DNA from: an uncultured Oscillospiraceae bacterium
GTDB lineage: Bacteria > Bacillota > Clostridia > Oscillospirales > Ruminococcaceae
Direction of reading: 5' to 3'
Assembly (NCBI GenBank): GCA_900556255.1
Contig: USNZ01000032.1
Span: 1 to 9,196 of the forward strand
DNA length: 9,196 nucleotides
Position 1 is the stretch's first letter; the number at the start of each line of letters is the position of its first letter. The position numbers and the translations under genes were made by a program. Positions 1-8,195 of the stretch are shown here, in pieces. The notes beneath the pieces are model-generated. The model searched no databases. It was not told the DNA's origin and saw nothing but the letters and a program-made list of their open reading frames with translations.

Positions 1-1041
1 CTTGATTTCTTCGGGTGCGGTATGTCCCATTTCAAAGCGGCATTCGCCGCTGCCCGGTGTTGCCAAGGCACTGCGAACCGCGCGGTACACCGCGTCAAAC
101 ACATCGCTTTCTCTCGCAAAACGAATTTCCGTCTTGGCAGGATGCACGTTGACGTCCACCAAATCGGCAGGCATCGTAAGCATCAGCACGCCGCCGGGGA
201 ACTTGCCCTGCATCACGGTGCCCTTGTAGGCGTTTTCGAGCGCCGCCATCATCGTGCGGTTTTTAACATAGCGGCCATTCACAAAGAAGTGCTGCGATCC
301 ACGGCTGGCGCGGCAGGCACGCGGCGGCGTGACAAGCCCCGTTACACGGTACAATTCGTCCCCGCCGTCCACGTCCAGCAGATCGCGGGCAAATTCCCGC
401 CCCAGCACTGCGTACACGGCACTGCGCAGACTGCCGTCACCGGGGGTGATGAACTGCTGCTTGCCGTCCTTAGTAAAGCGGAAACTGATTTCCGGGTGGG
501 AAAGCGCCGCATGCAGCACGGTCTCGGATACAAAGGTTCCCTCGCTGGCGTCCTTTTTGAGGAATTTCATCCGCGCCGGGGTGTTGTAAAACAGGTCATT
601 GACCGTGATGGTCGTACCCACGGCGCGCGCCCCCGGCTCTATTCCCTGTTCCTCCCCGCCCGCAATGCGGTAGACACAGGCAAACTCGTCGTTTTCGGTG
701 CGGGTCACGACCTCCACGCGCGCTACGCTTGCAATGGAGGCCAATGCCTCGCCGCGAAAGCCCAGCGTGTGGATATGCCCCAGATCATCTGCCGTGGCAA
801 TTTTGCTGGTGGCATGGCGGATAAACGCCTTGTCGATGTACTGCGGTTCGTTGCCGCTGCCGTTATCCACGATCTGCAGCTGGCGTATGCCGCCGCGCTC
901 TATCGCAAGGCTGATCTGCGTTGCCCCTGCATCGATGGAGTTTTCCAGCAATTCCTTGGCCACCGAAGCCGGACGCTCCACAACCTCGCCCGCAGCGATC
1001 AGCTCTGCGGTATGCTTATCCAGTACACGAATCTCCGCCAT
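1..1041 (-). CDS. mutL: DNA mismatch repair protein MutL, N-terminal part (gene runs off the left edge)
   Basis: The frame is open from an ATG at 1041 to the window edge (347 codons, no stop), so the C-terminal dimerisation/endonuclease region is not visible. Visible GHKL ATPase motifs are ELIAAGEVVERP (13-24) followed by KELLENSIDAGA (29-40, with catalytic E33 and Mg-binding N34), DNGSG (59-63), HATSKI (76-81) and GFRGEAL (94-100). The transducer domain follows, with DLFYNTPAR (149-157), VNGRYV (254-259) and VDVNVHPAKTE (295-305), whose K303 corresponds to the conserved ATP-contacting lysine. In the family, MutL couples MutS mismatch recognition to strand removal; most Gram-positive MutL proteins also nick DNA through a C-terminal metal site, which cannot be judged here. 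The start is supported by AGGTGA 5 bases upstream and by only 15 bases separating it from the mutS stop, so the two are surely co-transcribed. One small oddity is N64 directly after DNGSG, where Ile is usual. Confidence 0.97.
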   Translation of the reverse strand, partial: MAEIRVLDKHTAELIAAGEVVERPASVAKELLENSIDAGATQISLAIERGGIRQLQIVDNGSGNEPQYIDKAFIRHATSKIATADDLGHIHTLGFRGEALASIASVARVEVVTRTENDEFACVYRIAGGEEQGIEPGARAVGTTITVNDLFYNTPARMKFLKKDASEGTFVSETVLHAALSHPEISFRFTKDGKQQFITPGDGSLRSAVYAVLGREFARDLLDVDGGDELYRVTGLVTPPRACRASRGSQHFFVNGRYVKNRTMMAALENAYKGTVMQGKFPGGVLMLTMPADLVDVNVHPAKTEIRFARESDVFDAVYRAVRSALATPGSGECRFEMGHTAPEEIK

Positions 1042-1056
1042 GATGTTCACCTGCCT

Positions 1057-3675
1057 TTAGTCTTTGTCCAATACGGTCTTTAATTCATACAGGAAGTTCA
1101 GCGCTTCCAGCGGGGTCAGCGTTTCAATGTCCACGCTGTGGAGCTTATCCACGACCTCACTGGGCACGCTGGGGTTGTTATAGGCCTCCACCGTTTCAAA
1201 ATCCAGCTGCATGACATTGTCACGCCCGGGGGCAGAAGCCTCCAGCTGGCGCAGCACGGCGTGGGCACGGCGGGTCACACTGCCGGGCAAACCGGCCAGC
1301 TTGGCGACCTCAATGCCGTAGCTGTCGTCGGCGGGGCCTGCCACGATACGGCGCAAAAAGGTAATATCCTCGCCGCGCTTTTTGACGGCGATGTTGTAGT
1401 TCTTGACGCCGTGCAGATCCTTGTCCATGCTTGTCAGCTCATGGTAATGGGTGGCAAACAGGGTCTTGCAGCCGATGTTCTCGCAGATATACTCTACCAC
1501 GGCGCGGGCGATACTCATGCCGTCAAAGGTCGAAGTACCGCGTCCGATCTCATCGAGAATGACAAGGCTGTCCTTGCCGGCACTGCGCAGAATCTCTGCC
1601 ACCTCGGTCATCTCCACCATAAAGGTGGACTGCCCCGCCGCTAAATCGTCCGAGGCACCCACACGGGTAAAAATGGCATCCACCACGCCGATGTGGGCGC
1701 TGGCGGCGGGCACAAAGCTGCCGATCTGCGCCATCAGGGCGATCAGGGCGTTTTGCCGCATATAGGTCGATTTGCCCGCCATATTGGGACCGGTGATCAG
1801 CAGCATACGGTTTTCGTCCTCGTCCAGCAGGGTGTCGTTGGGTACAAAAAGACCGTTTTTGAGCATCTTTTCAATGACAGGGTGGCGGCCCTCCTTGATT
1901 TCAAAGACGTCGCCGGTGTCGACCGTCGGCAGAACATAGTTATTCTGCAGTGCCGCCTCGGCAAAGCCCGCCAGCACGTCCAGCTGGGCGACCGCCGAGG
2001 CCGTGCGCTGAATACGCACGATCTGCGCGGAAATTTGATTGAGCAAATCGGCAAACAGCTGATGCTCCAGCGCCAGCAGCCGTTCGTTGGCACCCAGGAT
2101 CTTGTTTTCCAGTTCCTTCAGTTCGGGGGTAATGTAGCGCTCGCCTGTGGTCAGCGTCTGTTTGCGGGTAAAGCTGTCCGGCACGGAATCCGTGTAGGAA
2201 CGACTGACCTCAATATAATAGCCAAACACCTTGTTGAAACCGATTTTCAGCTTAGGTATGCCGGTTTCCTCGCGGTAACGGGCCTCCAGCCCGGAAAGAT
2301 ACCCCTTGCCGCCGTGCATGATGTCCCGCAGCTCGTCCACCTCGGCATTGTAACCCGTGCGGATCGCACCGCCGTCCTTCAGGCTCGCGGGCGGGTCGTC
2401 CACGATGGCGGTGGTGATGCTTTGCAGGATATCCTCCAGCGGGTCAATTTGCTCTGCCAAGGCGGTCAGCAGCGGCGCGCCGCAGCCTGCCGCCTGTGCC
2501 TTGACCTGCGGCAGCATCGCGCAGGTGTCACCCAGTGCCTTGACCTCGCGCGGGGTGGCAGAGCCGTACAGGATGCGGGTGGTCAGACGCTCGATGTCAA
2601 AGACATGGTTCAGCGCCTCCTTCAGCTCGGCGCGCGCCATCGTGGAGGTGTACAGTGCCTGCACCGCGCCAAGGCGGCGGTTGATGGCTTCCGCGTCCAC
2701 CAGCGGCTGCTCGATCCAGGAGCGCAGCAACCGCTTGCCCATGGAGGTTTCAGTCTTATCCAGCACCCACAGCAGGGTTCCTTTTTTCTCGCGCCCGCGC
2801 ATGGTTTCGGTCAATTCCAGGTTGGCGCGGGTCACAGGCGACAGCCGCATATACTGCGCATCGGCGTAGTTTTGCACCGTGCGGATGCGCTCCACGCCGT
2901 GCTTCTGCGTTTCGTGCAGGTAGTTGATCATCGCCGCCACAGCATACGGCACCAGGGCGTCGGTTTCGTAGTGCAGCGTCTCGCGCCAGTTTTCACCGAA
3001 CTGATCCTCCATCGTGGCCTGCATGACGCTTTCTTTATAGCAGGCATCCTCGCGCAGCTCCACAAGGGCATTTGTGTGCTGCTTGACGTAGGCGGTCACG
3101 TCCTTGAAATCCAGCATCGGGGTGCAGATCAGAATCTCGCTGGGCATATAGCGGCACAACTCGGTGATGATGGCAGCGCCGATTTTTTCGGCATTCAGCT
3201 CGGTGGCGTAGGCTTCGCCCGTGGAGATATCGGCAAAGCAGATGCCCGCGCGCCAGCGCCCGCGGGTGCGCTTGCAGTACACGCTGCACAGGTAGTTGTT
3301 CTTGTCCTCGGACAGCATACTGCTTTCAATGACGGTGCCGGGGGTCACCACGCGGATGATATCCCGCTTGACCAGTCCCTTTGCCTGCGACGGGTCCTCC
3401 ATCTGCTCGCAGATGGCAACCTTGTAGCCCTTGGCGATCAGACGCGCCACATAGGTTTCGTAGGAGTGAAAGGGTACGCCGCACATGGGGGCGCGTTCCT
3501 CCTTGCCGCAGCTTTTGCCCGTAAGGGTCAGTTCCAACTCGCGGGAGGCTGTCAGGGCATCGTCATAGAACATCTCATAGAAATCCCCCACACGGTAGAA
3601 AAGGATTTCATTGGGATGCTGTTTTTTGATTTCAAAATACTGCTGCATCATGGGCGATACGGTTTGCTCGGCCAT
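1057..3675 (-). CDS. mutS: DNA mismatch repair ATPase MutS
   Basis: This is a complete 872-residue protein, the usual length for bacterial MutS1. MutS dimers bind mismatches and small loops, then recruit MutL upon ATP binding. The N-terminal mismatch-binding domain has the wedge motif F32-Y33-E34 (within GDFYEMF), the F-x-E that stacks on the mispaired base. Connector, lever and clamp domains occupy the middle. The ATPase has Walker A GPNMAGKST (629-637), Walker B ending in D708-E709 with the following GRGTSTFDG loop, and the H-loop histidine H743 in FATHYHE. Near the C terminus, QLDF (823-826) resembles a sliding-clamp binding motif and is followed by the conserved helical segment TPLEALNFLYELK. 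The ATG has AGGAG 8 bases upstream. A 52-base gap without a terminator separates it from the small Ric-like gene before it, and mutL follows after 15 bases. A MutS2 paralogue is excluded by the mismatch domain and the lack of a Smr domain. Confidence 0.98.
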   Translation of the reverse strand: MAEQTVSPMMQQYFEIKKQHPNEILFYRVGDFYEMFYDDALTASRELELTLTGKSCGKEERAPMCGVPFHSYETYVARLIAKGYKVAICEQMEDPSQAKGLVKRDIIRVVTPGTVIESSMLSEDKNNYLCSVYCKRTRGRWRAGICFADISTGEAYATELNAEKIGAAIITELCRYMPSEILICTPMLDFKDVTAYVKQHTNALVELREDACYKESVMQATMEDQFGENWRETLHYETDALVPYAVAAMINYLHETQKHGVERIRTVQNYADAQYMRLSPVTRANLELTETMRGREKKGTLLWVLDKTETSMGKRLLRSWIEQPLVDAEAINRRLGAVQALYTSTMARAELKEALNHVFDIERLTTRILYGSATPREVKALGDTCAMLPQVKAQAAGCGAPLLTALAEQIDPLEDILQSITTAIVDDPPASLKDGGAIRTGYNAEVDELRDIMHGGKGYLSGLEARYREETGIPKLKIGFNKVFGYYIEVSRSYTDSVPDSFTRKQTLTTGERYITPELKELENKILGANERLLALEHQLFADLLNQISAQIVRIQRTASAVAQLDVLAGFAEAALQNNYVLPTVDTGDVFEIKEGRHPVIEKMLKNGLFVPNDTLLDEDENRMLLITGPNMAGKSTYMRQNALIALMAQIGSFVPAASAHIGVVDAIFTRVGASDDLAAGQSTFMVEMTEVAEILRSAGKDSLVILDEIGRGTSTFDGMSIARAVVEYICENIGCKTLFATHYHELTSMDKDLHGVKNYNIAVKKRGEDITFLRRIVAGPADDSYGIEVAKLAGLPGSVTRRAHAVLRQLEASAPGRDNVMQLDFETVEAYNNPSVPSEVVDKLHSVDIETLTPLEALNFLYELKTVLDKD

Positions 3676-3727
3676 GTTTCACACTCCTGTAACCTGTAAA
3701 TGTTTATTGTTGCTTTATCGTAGTTTT

Positions 3728-4135
3728 TTAGTGGCAGCCGCCGCAGGTGGAGCAGCTGCCCGTGCAGGCGCCGTCCGGTGCCTTGACGGTCATCGGGTCG
3801 CCGCCGTTCATCGCGGTGTTGATGATGGCGTCGATGTGGCTGACCATCGCCTCGCACTCTTTTTTGGCGGTGTTGTAGCGCACCATACCCTCGCTGGCCA
3901 TGATCTGGCTGTACAGCGCATTGACGCGCTGATTCAGCTCGGCCACGCGGGCGGCATCCGTCTCGGTCTTGGCGCTCTCGTTGTTCAGGTCCAGACGGGC
4001 CAGGTTAAACTCGCCGATCAGGTTCTGCAGCTCGGCGTCGTTGTCGTTTTCGCGGCGGGCGGCGTCCAACTCCAGGTAACGAGGGTCAGTCTGCAAGGCG
4101 GCAGCGGCTTTTTTGAAAAGATCAATGCAATCCAT
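3728..4135 (-). CDS. YlbF/YmcA (RicA/RicF) family protein with C-terminal cysteine cluster
   Basis: A 135-residue, largely helical, charged protein with no signal peptide or membrane segment. Its helical body and its place between miaB and mutS match the Com_YlbF (YlbF/YmcA) family; in B. subtilis ymcA (ricA) follows miaB (ymcB) and precedes cotE-mutS-mutL. There RicA, RicF and RicT form a complex that carries [4Fe-4S] clusters, partners RNase Y in mRNA processing and affects competence, sporulation and biofilm formation. Seen here: a helical core (about 1-110, with D17-P18-R19-Y20 near the start) and a flexible tail ending in C124-x3-C128-x2-C131-x2-C134-H135. C94 is a further cysteine in the core. 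The tail suits Fe-S or zinc binding; the ligand is inferred. The ATG has AAGGAG 7 bases upstream, 29 bases after the miaB stop. Synteny favours a ymcA/ricA orthologue, but ylbF/ricF cannot be excluded, so no symbol is given. Confidence 0.85.
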   Translation of the reverse strand: MDCIDLFKKAAAALQTDPRYLELDAARRENDNDAELQNLIGEFNLARLDLNNESAKTETDAARVAELNQRVNALYSQIMASEGMVRYNTAKKECEAMVSHIDAIINTAMNGGDPMTVKAPDGACTGSCSTCGGCH

Positions 4136-4164
4136 GGTAAATCTCCTTATACAATGTTAAAAAA

Positions 4165-5544
4165 TCAAACAAGTTCGCCGGTCAGAAGGGCGGCGCGGGA
4201 ACCGGTCAGGTGCACCTGCGCCCACTGACCGATCAGTGTTTCGGGGGCGGTGAATTCCACCACAAGGTTGTTGTCCAGCCGTCCGTTGACGGTGCCGGGG
4301 TTGCGCCCTGCAGCCTCAACGAGTACGCGCACGGTCTGCCCCTTCATGGCGGCGGTGGCGGCAAAGGCAAACTCGTCCTGGGTGCGCAGCAAACGCTCCA
4401 TGCGGGCAGCCTTTTCGGCGTGGGTGGTGGGGTCGGGCATTTTGGCGGCGGGGGTGCCGGTGCGCTTGGAGTAGATAAAGGTGAACAGCTGCATATAGCC
4501 GACTTCCCGAACCAGCTCCAGCGTCGCCTCAAAATCCTGCTCGGTTTCGCCGGGGAAGCCCACGATGATATCACTGGAGAAGGTCACGCCGGGAATCTTT
4601 TCCCGCGCATAGCTGACCAGTTCCTTATACTGCCCGACATTGTAATGGCGGTTCATCTGCTGCAGCATTCTGTCACTGCCGGACTGCACCGGCAGGTGGA
4701 TATGCTTGCACAGGTGCGGCTGCGCGGCGATGGTGTCGATCAGCTTATGGCCGGCATCCTTGGGGTGGCTGGTCATAAAGCGGATCTGATAATCGCCGGG
4801 CACCGTGCAGAGCATGTTGAGCAGGTCGGAGAAATCCACCTTTTCGTCCAGGCCCTTGCCATAGCTGTTGACGTTCTGCCCAAGCAGGGTGATTTCCTTA
4901 TAGCCCTGCGCCACCAGCTGCTTGAACTCCGCCAGAATGGCGGCGGGCTCGCGGCTGCGCTCCCGCCCGCGCACATAGGGCACGATGCAGTAGGTGCAGA
5001 AATTATCGCAGCCGTACATGATGGGCAGCCACGCGCGGAAGCCCGAATCTCGGCGGATGGGCATTTCCTCGACCACGGCGTTGCGCTCCGCCGGGGTTTC
5101 CAGATAGCGCTTGCCGCGGCGCACACGCTCCGCCAGCATGGCGGGCAGGCGGTCGATGCCGTCCACGCCGAACACCAAATCAACATAAGGGTAGCTCTGA
5201 CGCAGCTTTTCGACAATATGGGGCTGCTGCGCCATACAGCCGCAGATGCCGATCATCAGGCGGGGGTTTTGCTCCTTGAGCTTTTTCAGTGCGCCCACGT
5301 TGCCGAAAACGCGCTGCTCGGCGTGTTCGCGCACGGCGCAGGTGTTGAACAAAATCAGGTCGGCGTGCTCGACGTTATCACACAGACCGTAGCCGATATC
5401 CTGCAAAACACCGCGGATCTTTTCGCCGTCGTTGACGTTCTGCTGGCAGCCGTAGCTGCGCACATACGCCAGCGGCGGCGTTTCGTAGTAGGCAGCCAGC
5501 GTCTTGGCGGCGTCCTCGTTATGGGTATAAGTTAGCTTTTCCAA
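4165..5544 (-). CDS. miaB: tRNA (N6-isopentenyl adenosine-37-C2) methylthiotransferase MiaB
   Basis: A cytosolic radical-SAM enzyme that adds a methylthio group to i6A37 of tRNAs reading UNN codons, giving ms2i6A. From the TTG start it has 459 residues, typical of the family. The N-terminal MTTase domain carries the three ligands of the auxiliary [4Fe-4S] cluster: C33 (YGCQQN), C69 (NTCAVR) and C103 (CGCMAQ). The radical-SAM domain has C179-x3-C183-x2-C186 within YGCDNFCTYC, followed by IVPYVRGRERSR, which is diagnostic of MiaB over RimO and MtaB. A C-terminal TRAM domain begins near GQTVRVLVE. An in-frame ATG at 5631 would add 29 residues, but it lies in the -35 element and upstream of the expected transcript start. 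The TTG at 5542-5544 has TAAGGAG 7 bases before it and is preferred. It is the first gene of the miaB-ricA-like-mutS-mutL unit. A long N-terminal extension before YGCQQN (about 30 residues) is normal in Gram-positive MiaB. Confidence 0.97.
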   Translation of the reverse strand: MEKLTYTHNEDAAKTLAAYYETPPLAYVRSYGCQQNVNDGEKIRGVLQDIGYGLCDNVEHADLILFNTCAVREHAEQRVFGNVGALKKLKEQNPRLMIGICGCMAQQPHIVEKLRQSYPYVDLVFGVDGIDRLPAMLAERVRRGKRYLETPAERNAVVEEMPIRRDSGFRAWLPIMYGCDNFCTYCIVPYVRGRERSREPAAILAEFKQLVAQGYKEITLLGQNVNSYGKGLDEKVDFSDLLNMLCTVPGDYQIRFMTSHPKDAGHKLIDTIAAQPHLCKHIHLPVQSGSDRMLQQMNRHYNVGQYKELVSYAREKIPGVTFSSDIIVGFPGETEQDFEATLELVREVGYMQLFTFIYSKRTGTPAAKMPDPTTHAEKAARMERLLRTQDEFAFAATAAMKGQTVRVLVEAAGRNPGTVNGRLDNNLVVEFTAPETLIGQWAQVHLTGSRAALLTGELV

Positions 5545-5551
5545 GTGAATT

Positions 5552-5558
5552 CTCCTTA
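5552..5558 (-). promoter_or_regulatory. Ribosome binding site that fixes the TTG start of miaB
   Basis: On the minus strand the sequence is TAAGGAG, then AATTCAC (7 bases), then TTG. This near-perfect Shine-Dalgarno at ideal spacing selects the TTG at 5544. No ATG or GTG lies at a suitable distance in this frame, and the upstream ATG at 5631 is probably not transcribed. Confidence 0.85.
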
Positions 5559-5602
5559 GCGGGTAGGCAGATATGGGCACACCTATCCAAATATACCATA
5601 GT

Positions 5603-5631
5603 AGTATAGCAAATTTTTGCCGAAAGTACAA
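5603..5631 (-). promoter_or_regulatory. Sigma-A type promoter for the miaB-ricA-like-mutS-mutL unit
   Basis: Read on the minus strand, the -35 element is TTGTAC (5626-5631), the spacer is exactly 17 bases, and the -10 element is TATACT (5603-5608). A TG one base before the -10 box makes it an extended -10. Transcription would start near 5596, leaving a leader of about 52 bases before the miaB TTG. The region is AT-rich against a GC-rich background and sits just behind the uvrA terminator, as expected for an independent promoter. Confidence 0.8.
5609..5620. repeat. Perfect 12-base palindrome in the miaB promoter spacer
   Basis: GCAAATTTTTGC consists of GCAAA and TTTGC arms around a 2-base TT centre (AA on the other strand). 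It fills most of the spacer between -35 and -10 and overlaps the extended -10 TG. It could be an operator for a dimeric regulator or simply an AT-rich spacer; no known regulator is matched. Confidence 0.4.
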
Positions 5632-5643
5632 GCGTTTGCCCGC

Positions 5644-5676
5644 AAAAAAACAGGCACGCCCGGTCGGGTGTGCCTG
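5644..5676 (-). terminator. Intrinsic terminator of the uvrBA operon
   Basis: On the minus strand an 11-pair stem (arms CAGGCACACCC and GGGCGTGCCTG, one G-T pair) closes a 4-base loop and is followed immediately by seven T residues (5644-5650). It begins 6 bases after the uvrA stop codon. There is no T-run on the plus-strand side, so it works only for leftward transcription. It separates the uvrBA operon from the miaB promoter. Confidence 0.93.
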
Positions 5677-8195
5677 TTGGGGTCATGATTCCTGCTGCAA
5701 TTTTTTGGCGCGCTCCAAAACGGGCTTAAGATATTGCCCGGTAAAAGAGTGCGGGTTTTCGGCCACTTCCTCCGGTGTGCCGGTGGCGACGATGGTACCG
5801 CCGCCGCTGCCACCTTCGGGGCCCAGGTCAATGATATAGTCGGCGCGCTTGATGACGTCCAGATTGTGCTCAATGACAATGACCGTGTTGCCGGCCTCGA
5901 CCAGTTTGTCCAGCACCTTGACCAGACGGTGTACGTCGGCAACGTGCAGACCGGTAGTCGGCTCGTCCAGAATATAGACAGTCTGCCCGGTGTCGCGGCG
6001 CGCCAGCTCGTTTGCCAGCTTGACACGCTGGGCTTCGCCGCCCGAAAGCGTCGTGGCGGCCTGCCCCAGCTGGATATAGCCCAGGCCGACCTCCTGCAGG
6101 GTCTGCAGCTTGCGGGCGATCTTGGGGATGTTGGCAAAAAAGACGCAGGCCTCCTCGACAGTCATATCCAGCACGTCCGAGATGGTCTTGTCCTTGTATT
6201 TGACCTCCAGCGTTTCACGGTTGTAGCGCTTGCCCTTGCAGACATCGCAGGGTACATAGATATCGGGCAAAAAGTGCATTTCTATCTGCAAAATGCCGCC
6301 GCCTTCACAGGCCTCGCAGCGGCCGCCCTTGACGTTAAAGCTGAACCGTCCGGGGCCGTAGCCGCGCATTTTGGCATCCTGCGTGTTGGCAAACAGGCTG
6401 CGGATATCCCCGAACACGCCCGTGTAGGTGGCGGGGTTGGAGCGCGGTGTGCGCCCGATGGGCGACTGGTCAATGCCGATGACCTTGTCCACCCATTCCA
6501 TGCCCTCGACCTCCTCGCACTGGCCGGGGCGGCTGCGGGCGCCGTTCAGGGCGGCTGCCAGCGTCTTGTACAAAATCTCATTGACCAGCGTGGATTTTCC
6601 CGAGCCGGACACGCCGGTAACGCAGATCATCTTGCCCAGCGGGAAGTCCACCGTGATGTTTTGCAGGTTGTTTTCCCGCGCCTTGACAACGCGCAGCACC
6701 TTGCCGTTGCCCTCCCGCCGGACAGTGGGTACCTCGACAAATTTGCGGCCCGACAGGTACGCGCCCGTGATGCTGCGCTTTGCCTTGCAGATATCGGCAA
6801 CGCTGCCCGCCGCCACGATCTCGCCGCCGTGTACGCCCGCACCGGGACCGACATCGACAATATAGTCCGCCTGACGCATGGTGTCCTCGTCATGCTCGAC
6901 AACGATCAGCGTGTTGCCGAGGTCGCGCAGACGCTTCATGGTGGCGATCAGCTTGTCGTTGTCGCGCTGGTGCAGACCGATGCTCGGCTCGTCCAGCACA
7001 TACAAAACACCCGTCAGCGCCGAACCGATCTGTGTAGCGAGGCGGATGCGCTGGCTTTCGCCGCCGGACAGCGATGCCGCCCCGCGGGACAGCGTCAGGT
7101 AGCCAAGACCCACGCTCTGCAAAAAGCCCAGGCGCTCCTTGACTTCCTTGAAGATGGGCGCACCGATGCGCTCATCCTTGGCGCTGACCTTGGCAGTTTG
7201 GATAAATGTCAGCTCGTCATTGACGCTCTTGTCGCAGAAATCGGCAATGTTAATGCCACCCACGGTCACGGCCAGGCTGGTGGGCTTTAAGCGGCGGCCG
7301 TGGCAGGCGGGGCATTCCTCGCTGGACATGACCAGCGCGATTTCCTCCTTGACCCACTCGCTGTTCGTCTCGCGGAAACGTCGTTCGAGGTTGGGGATTA
7401 TGCCCTCAAACTGGTTGTAGTAGGTGCCGGAGCCGAACATGCTCTCGCGCTGCATCTCAATGCGTTCCTCACCCGTGCCGTACAGCAAAGCGTGCAGCGC
7501 CTCCTTGCTGAACTCCTTGATGGGGGTATCCAGCGTAAAGCCGTAGCGCTTGCCCAGCGCCTTGTAGGTCATTTCCGAGATGGAGCCTTCGGCATAATAC
7601 CAGCCGCTGGCCTTGATGGCGCTTTCGCGGATGGATTTGCGCTTGTCGGGGATGACCCGCGCCGGGTCTACCTTCATAAAAGTACCCAGGCCCGTGCATT
7701 TTTCGCAGGCACCGAAGGGGTTGTTAAAGCTGAACATCCGCGGGGTCAGTTCCTCGACCGAGATGCCATGTTCGGGGCAGGCGTAGCTTTGGCTGAACAT
7801 CATCGACTCGCCGCCGATGACATCAATGACCACAAGGCCGTTGGTCTGCGCCAACGCTGTCTCGATGGAATCTGCCAGACGTCCGCGCACAGTGTCGCTG
7901 ATGACCAGACGGTCCACAACGATCTCCACCGTGTGTTTGATGTTTTTGTCCAGCTCGATGGTCTCGCTCAGGTCGTACATATTGCCGTCCACCCGCACAC
8001 GGGCAAAACCTGCCCGCCGGGCGGCGTCCAGCTCCTTGGCCTGGGTGCCCTTGCGCGCGCGCACGACGGGTGCCAGCACCTGAAAGCGGGTGCGTTCCGG
8101 CAGCTTGAGAACCTCGTCCACCATTTCATCGACGGTCTGCTGGTTGATCTCCCGCCCGCAGACCGGGCAGTGCGGCACACCGATGCGGGCGTACA

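Noticed and set aside
22..1083. 353-codon plus-strand frame opposite mutL
   Set aside because: Antisense shadow; the minus strand carries all MutL ATPase motifs without a stop.
1693..3699. 668-codon open frame on the plus strand opposite mutS
   Set aside because: It is an antisense shadow of a GC-rich coding gene: low-complexity composition rich in G, A, H, Q and R, no recognisable domain, while the opposite strand is an unmistakable MutS.
3676..3727. Terminator or promoter between the Ric-like gene and mutS
   Set aside because: No stem-loop with a T-run and no convincing -35/-10 pair; the gap is AT-rich but otherwise plain.
4136..4164. Possible promoter (TATAAG) just before the small Ric-like gene
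   Set aside because: The hexamer overlaps the ribosome binding site and would start transcription at the start codon; the -35 match is poor.
4210..5535. 441-codon plus-strand frame opposite miaB
   Set aside because: Shadow of MiaB; no family motifs and no credible ribosome binding site, and MiaB on the other strand is complete.
5560..5590. Weak inverted repeat TAGG...CCTA in the miaB leader, as a possible riboswitch or attenuator
   Set aside because: Only four good pairs plus two wobbles, and the roughly 52-base leader is too short for a known riboswitch.
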